Shown piece by piece: positions 32,541 through 38,619 of a stretch of DNA of 38,619 nucleotides. The DNA is taken from NCBI GenBank assembly GCA_015478945.1, contig JABUQX010078214.1, positions 1 to 38,619 of the forward strand, written 5' to 3'. The notes under the pieces are model-generated. The model was not told the DNA's origin, did not search any database, and saw only the letters and a list, made by a program, of their open reading frames with translations. Each line of letters starts with the position of its first letter. The first letter of the stretch is position 1. Origin of the DNA: Trachelipus rathkii (taxonomy: Eukaryota; Arthropoda; Malacostraca; Isopoda; Trachelipodidae). The position numbers and the translations under genes are program-made.

Positions 32541-34079
32541 ACTTAATTGTATTACCGATTTAATAATATTTAGAAATATTTTCCTTCTCCTCTCCAGTTT
32601 TTTTTTGTTTTTTCGGCTTTTGTTTGGCTGTTATTGGATTGAACCTTTGGATCGACGGCTGATCTACGCACTCCACAAAATCCATTGAAACTATTGTAAA
32701 AATTAATGTACGAGAAAAAACCTACCTTAATAGAACAGTGAATAGTGAAAAGGACTATTACAATAGAAAAATGATGTGAAATGTAGAGAAAATAAGATTT
32801 AACCAGAAATAAACTAAACCAGTGAAAGAGTACAAAGAAAAAATTTAAAAATAGATATGTGAAAAATTATAGGATAAAATAGAGAATGATTCAATAGAAA
32901 AGAATTAAAATATGAAAAGAAATTATTGGCAAAAATTATAAAACGGAAAAAGACTATTAGAAAGAAATTAACTAAAACAAACTCTGAAATAGAATAGTGA
33001 AATAGAAATAAAAGACTATTATTGTTGTGGAAAATTAGAAATAGAAAAAGAACTAAAAGCAAAAAAAAAAACTATATATTATGAGTGCAATACTACAACA
33101 CACTAAGTACGAAAAATAAATTTATGATTTTATGTAACATTTTTTTTAGGATTAAGGTTAAAAAAATTTAGGATTAAGGTATAAATAAAATTTACTAAAA
33201 ATTATTTATTTAAGGTATCGGTATCTGGACGGTATCCGTATCGGCCTGGATTCGGTGTCGGTATTGGTTTTATAGAGTCATATCGGCTTTTGTAATATTG
33301 GTGTTGAGTGTGGAAAATGGATTTGTGTTATAGTTTTTTTTTTTCTTTTTTGGAATTTTTTTTTAATAAATTCTTATGTGTTATTCGGTTGTTCGGTGTT
33401 TTCACTTTTTTTCTCCTGCGTTTTAATTCCTTACCGTTAAGAGACGCACGAACCTTAAAACGAATAGTGAGAAGAATCGAACCCCACCTACATATTTGTG
33501 GAGAACGAACCCACCACAATAAAGAAGATAAAGTTACTACATCAACACTGGGAGGCATTCTAACAAAGAATATGGGATAACCTACTTTAGATGTTATGGA
33601 CCATAAGAGTGAGAAAATGACGAAATGAGAATGGAATCAGGTTGAGGGCAATCAATGAAGATAGGTGAACAGATTGCAGGGCATGGCGGAGTGCAAAATT
33701 TGCAAATGGGAAGTCGATCCCGTGACATGTAGTAGCTGTGACTGATGTTGGTGTGGCTGCTAATACGGAGGCATGCAGGTATCACCTCGTGCAAGCGCTT
33801 CCGTTGGTGAGAGTAAGACAACTCACCAAGGTTCGGAATTTACAACTTCTAGTTTCGCGGCTGATCAGCTCCGACACACCAGCATTTCCTGCAATAAAGA
33901 ACTGGAAGCCTGTCAGAGAGCAGGATAATAATCAGTTGATGGTAGCGACTGTCGAATGGCATCCGAAGGTATTTAGAATAGAATCCGGAAAGAGGAGGTT
34001 CCCATTCTGGCCTCTCTTTCCGCGATTTCATTGCCAGTTACCCCTACGTGAGAGGGGATTCAACATAGTGTAATTTGCC

Positions 34080-34880
34080 TTTGTTTCTTGCGAAGTGGAG
34101 CAGCCAAAGAAATTGTTGTACGGCGGATACCATTGTGTTTTTTACGAATTGGGGGCTTTAAGAGCTTTGGAGGGCCGGAGCGAAAATCTCTGAATAAATA
34201 CAGCCAGTCTTGGTTAGGAAACAATTCGAGAGGGCAATCATTATAGCCATTAATTCCAAGGTTTCGCTAAGAATGATGGTTGTTTGCTCAGTAAGAACTT
34301 TGGAGGTGGTGGATCACAATAGGTAATACATCGGGAATGTTGCGTCAGCTGGCGGTCACAGGAGGGGGCAAAGCATATGGGGTAAACAATTGAGAACGAC
34401 TATGACGGAGGGTATCTTTTCGGGCTTGCCCCGACCGTTTGGGCACCTGGGATGTCGAGGGCGTGCAAGGCGACTGATCGATGGCAATAGACAAAGGCCT
34501 TTCAGTTGAGGTGGAGGGATTCATGCATTAATATTCAAAATGCAATTCAGAAGAGTAAGTCCATTAATCGGTGCGAGTTCGGCAATCGTAACATCCATCA
34601 AACTCTGAAGCAAATTAAGGTTTCCAATGGTATATTGAATTAAAGGGGTCCCCCCTCATGGGTGCTGAACCCTATGAGGTTTGTTCCCGGAGGACCGCGA
34701 TATGCGGCGGTAAGTCTGACCCCAGAGGGGTCAGGAAAAAAGAACCAAACCTGGTGCTAGGTCGTGTGCATCGAATCACGAACGGGTGATGTGGTTCACA
34801 CCCCTTCAAATAGATGACGCGAAGTGCCCCCTCCCAGAAGGAAGGGTGTCATCGGCGTTCATCTACCAAACCAAAAAAAA
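34080..34880. other. GC-richer block in the left arm of the palindrome
   Basis: No coding or RNA gene recognised. Contains two small hairpins: cctcatggg/ccctatgagg (34654-34679) and the palindrome gaccccagaggggtc (34718-34732). The counterpart in the right arm (35815-37020) is more AT-rich and rearranged, so the hairpins are not conserved there. Confidence 0.5.
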
Positions 34881-35304
34881 AAATTGCCAAAAAAAAAAAA
34901 AAAAAAATTTAATTGTGTGGAAAAAATGTACCTGAAAAAAAAAAATATAATATGAAAAATTGAGAGGGGAATGGAGATGATGATTTAACCAGATCGGTAG
35001 ATATTATTTGATGACATAAGGTCCATTAAAGCAAATACAAAAACATAGAGATCTAACAAATGCCAACATTACTAGTCCTCTTGCATAATTAACATTTAAA
35101 AAATAGTTATGGGGCAAAAAGAGACAGGAATGGAGTCGGAGTCACCATTACGGAAGAGATGGTACACAGAAAATGACCGATACAATACAGCTAAATGGTA
35201 TATTACTCCTCCTTATGATTCATTATGGTCAATGCTCGCAGGTTTAATACCAAAGCGACACAACTTAACAAGAATCTCAAATACCCTCTCTCGCGGGATA
35301 TATA

Positions 35305-35329
35305 TATACCTAGCAGTATGAGAGGTATA
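35305..35329. repeat. Hairpin at the palindrome centre
   Basis: tatacct (35305-35311) pairs with aggtata (35323-35329) around an 11-base loop, at the point where the two long arms meet. Confidence 0.6.
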
Positions 35330-37031
35330 GATTTCTTGTATATGATTGTATGTGCTCTTGTAATAGTAACACCTGGATCAGTTGAAACCATTAATCGTCA
35401 GCCTAACCAGTATACCTGTACTCCCATTTGCTTGGTGGTTCTTTGGCATAATTCTATTCTTGAGTGCATACTCAATTGCGTGAAAACCTCGATCGCCAGT
35501 CAGACAGTACCGCTAGTGTTGCAATTTTTGTTGTCTTATATGAATCAATACATTGCATCTATATAACGTAAATCTTCTATAATGTATCTTCCTCATCATC
35601 CACATTGAGTCAAACACTTCAAAAATTAATTATATTTTATTTTTATCAATTCTAATCTTTCTTTATTTGTTCTATATATATATATACTTTTTTTGTATAT
35701 TTCTTGATGTTGTCATTTCCACCACACTATTATTTTTTATTTTTTTGGCTCACACTTTTTTATCTTTTATGAGGTTATAGGATTGCTAATTACTGGTCCG
35801 AATATGTATGAACATCCCTTCCTTCTGGGATGGTGCCTGGGCTACTTAACGGACAGTCAACTTATTTAATTTCAGGATAGGGGTTTGTGACTATCTATTA
35901 CTCGACGCTGGTGCGTTTCGTGAGTTCCTCTCATCAGCGTATATTAACTCTATCGGCTAGATCCAGGGTAACCATATTGACTTAAACCGTTTTTTTCTTA
36001 AGGATCATGACCTCGGCATCCTGTCTTGGGGTGTTATCAGGAGTCACGTGATATTACAGCACATAAAATCAACTAAAAAAGTAATTGCATAAATAATATT
36101 GAAGGAAAACATTATAAGCACTTAGCCGCAGGGACTATCTCATTAGGGTAATTACACGTCTACTCATAATGTATTAATTATAGGATATCCTCTGCAAAAA
36201 ATTGGATCAAAAGACCAATAATAAATCCCCTATGGAGAACTAAATTGCAAAATTCCTAGGCGTAACGTGTTTCATTAATATGTAAGTTGAGTAGTTATAA
36301 ATACAAGAGTTTGACATAACGATCATAAAATATTAAAATCAAAGTCGAGTAAAATCGAATAGTATAAGATACTTAAATATTCCAGGTTCCCAGAGTCTTG
36401 GCGGGTGGTGAAATCCCCAGCAGCTTTGTGTCATGAATTCAGAATTATTATTACCACTGCTTGATACTAGTGTCTTCCGCCAAGAACACTTGTCAGCGAA
36501 TTAATTTTGTTTAACTGCTGTGCTTTCCAATCTGTCAAGTCTTGATTGGATGGTTTGGACGATTGGCCCAGGACTCGCACCGATCAGATGGAGCTTTACT
36601 TTAGCTTGCTGCTGGAAGTCCCATGAAATTGAATCCGTGCAATCCTATGAGGTAATATTTGAATAGACATGAGGAGGGCCGGTCCGCCACGCGCCTTGGC
36701 CCAGAACACTCTGGTTGTAGTTTCCTAGAATAAACCAAAGTTGTATTACACATCTGTGTGCACAAGCCTTTTGTCCTATAAATGTCTATCATTTAGCCTA
36801 ATTGCGATCAAGGTACTCGCCTTGATCACGTCCCGTCATCGTTGACCAAAAATGTTACAGCTCTAAAATTGAGGGATCGCCACCTGTAAAACATAGTACA
36901 TGGAATGAATCTCAAGAGAAAAGAATAACCCTCCTTAATCATAAGTCTTTAAGGTACGTATCTCAACTTGTAGAAAGCAATTTAACTTATTACTTCCAAT
37001 TAAAGCTTATTAGCCCCACCCTTCTCTCATG

Positions 37032-37152
37032 ACCGGGGGGCCACCAGCCATGCACGCACCACTACCTCCACACCACTGCCCCGCCACCCCGCTCACACAC
37101 CCACCCCCCACTCCCCGCCGCCCCCATCGCCCCCGCCACCCACACGCACATC
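37032..37152. other. C-rich low-complexity island
   Basis: About 120 bp dominated by C on the plus strand (ccccgccaccccgctcacac and similar) in a genome window of very high AT content. It sits exactly where the well-matched part of the right palindrome arm begins and has no counterpart in the left arm. Either a recent insertion or expansion, or an assembly or sequencing artefact. Confidence 0.7.
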
Positions 37153-38619
37153 CTGATGCCAGAAATTAACACTATTGAATCCCTCTCACGTAGGGTATAC
37201 TGGCAATGTCTTCAAGCGAAAGAGAGGCAGAAATGGGAACCTCCTCTTTCCGATTATTCTAAATCCTCCGGATGCCATTCTGCAAGGTCGCCCACAACTG
37301 ATTATTACTGCTCTCTGGACAAGGCTCAGCTTTTTGGCAGGAATGCTGGGCGAGTGATCAGCGAAACTTTAAAGTGTAAAGTCCGAACCTGGAGATTGTG
37401 TTTATCTCACCACTGGAAAGCCGCTTGACCGATCCAAGAGTGATCCTGCATGCTCCGTTTGAGCAGCCACACCAACATAGTCACAGCACGGTTCACGGAA
37501 GCCTGCGGTTTGCGACATCGCACCCGCGATGCCCGCAATCGGGAGGTTACTTCATTGATGCCCTCACTGGACCCCATTCGCGTCGTCTATTTTCTGTATC
37601 TATGGTCAATAACTAAAAAGGGTTATCCCATACTTGTAAATCTCCCATTGATAGTAACTTTATCTTCTCTATTGTGTGAGTTCGGATTCTCCACATAGTG
37701 GTGGGTGATATTCTCACTATTCCGTTTTAAGTCGTGAGTCTTAACGGAAGAATAAAACGCAGGAGAAAAAAAATAAAAACAAAACCAAAACCAATAGAAT
37801 TTATTTAAAAAAAAATCCAAACAACAACAAATCCTCCACACAACACAAATAAAGCCGATACTGATACCTCTATAAACCAATACCGACACCGATCCAGGCC
37901 GATACCGATACGATACCGATACCTTAATAAATATTTTAGTAAATATTGTATAAAAAAAAATACCCCACCTCCAAATCCCTAAAAATTTTACCCTTAAACA
38001 AATAAATGTTCAAAAATAAACTCATTAGTTTGTTATGTCTTAAGAACTTGTAGTATACTTCCATATATAGTCTTTTTCACGTTTAGGTCTTTTCTATTTC
38101 TATTTTGACTATACATTTCTCGTTATCAGTTATATATATTGCTTTAAATCACATCCAAAAACAACAAAAGTTTGGACAGGAACCTAGTCTTTTTTCTATT
38201 TCACTATTTATTTCATATTTTGTTTTAGTTTTATTTCTTCTAACTATCAATCTGTTTCTTTGTAAGGAAAAAAATGTTCTTTCATTTAATTCTTTTCTAT
38301 TTGAATGCATTCTTATTCAGTCATGTTTCTATAATTTTTTAAATTGATTGTTCATTGCTCTTTCACTGGAGTTGTCAGGTTTATTTTGTTACATGTTTTC
38401 TAACTATTTTTTTTCTATTGAAAGTCTTTCTCTATTCAACTGTTATAAGTAGTTTTTCTCACATTAATTTTACAATAATTACAATTCTGCGGATGCGTAA
38501 GATCACCGTCGATCCAAAGGTAATACTCATAACAGTAAACAACGCACCAAAAAACAAAAAAAACTGCAGCGATCAGTCTAATATCCTTCTAATATTATTA
38601 AAACCGAAATAAAATAATA

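Larger units (their letters stand above)
32545..38619. repeat. Giant imperfect palindrome, about 6 kb
   Basis: The left half (32545 to about 35310) is the reverse complement of the right half (about 35325 to the window end). Matching pairs, left with right: 32652-32680 with 38487-38515 (ctttggatcgacgg); 33215-33265 with 37865-37922 (ggtatcggtatc... cggcctgga); 33418-33560 with 37640-37770; 33640-33790 with 37455-37600; 33955-34075 with 37156-37280 (gaggttcccattctggcctc); 34560-34640 with 36500-36600 (atcggtgcgag); 34831-34846 with 35815-35831 (cccagaaggaaggg); 34912-34975 with 35600-35740. The centre is a small hairpin tatacct/aggtata (35305-35329). Arms look about 65-80% identical by eye, with indels. 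The right arm has extra sequence between 35860 and 37155. Confidence 0.8.

Noticed and set aside
34130..34880. Possible rRNA or snRNA fragment because of higher GC and hairpins
   Set aside because: I could not match it to conserved rRNA or snRNA core sequences; it pairs with the right palindrome arm and is better treated as part of that repeat.
36841..36900. Short inverted ends tgttacag / ctgtaaaaca as a mini-element
   Set aside because: Only about 50 bp apart with no target duplication; likely chance within the palindrome arm.
37156..37698. Overlapping 60-90 codon plus-strand frames in the right palindrome arm
   Set aside because: The matching left-arm sequence does not keep any of these frames open, so conservation is at DNA level, not protein level.

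Overview
This is an AT-rich, repeat-saturated animal nuclear window. Intact long ORFs are absent, (ATT)n, (TA)n and (TAG)n microsatellites are everywhere, and most of the bases belong to decayed retrotransposons and DNA transposons. The mix (SGNH-esterase CR1-like LINEs, another APE-type LINE family, a tRNA-derived SINE, hAT elements and their MITEs) together with very high microsatellite content suggests an arthropod, most likely a decapod crustacean. The taxon is an inference, not a demonstration.

The one host gene I can support is on the minus strand and runs right to left: a sorting nexin 25 homologue (SNX25; snazarus in flies). Five exons with good splice sites and matching phases are visible: two RGS-domain exons (25539-25748, 21089-21278), a linker exon (12584-12744), a coiled-coil exon (7317-7490) and the start of the PX domain (6836-7041). 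A Ser-rich linker exon upstream of RGS is possible (about 30133-30319). The N-terminal PXA part and the rest of PX plus the C-terminal nexin domain are not seen and should lie outside the window on either side.

Layout: 1-205 LINE RT scrap; 1.7-6.5 kb CR1-like LINE (+) with tandem 5' monomers, SGNH esterase ORF1, endonuclease and RT, and 3' hairpins; 6.8-7.5 kb SNX25 exons; 7.7-10.9 kb LINE copy A (+) bracketed by (ATT)n; 12.1-12.5 kb palindromic MITE; 13077-19924 a 6.85-kb hAT element with an exact 8-bp target duplication, containing a decayed hAT transposase, a small hAT MITE, a SINE and two LINE insertions; 21.9-22.2 kb another hAT MITE; 22.4-25.1 kb LINE copy C (-); 25.5 kb RGS exon; 27.3-29.7 kb LINE copy D (-) split by a solo LTR; 29.9-31.3 kb microsatellites, putative exon and a 75-bp inverted repeat; 32.5-38.6 kb an imperfect palindrome of about 6 kb whose two arms meet near 35317 and whose right arm runs off the window.

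The most interesting structures are the nested hAT element in an SNX25 intron and the giant palindrome, neither of which contains an intact protein gene here.
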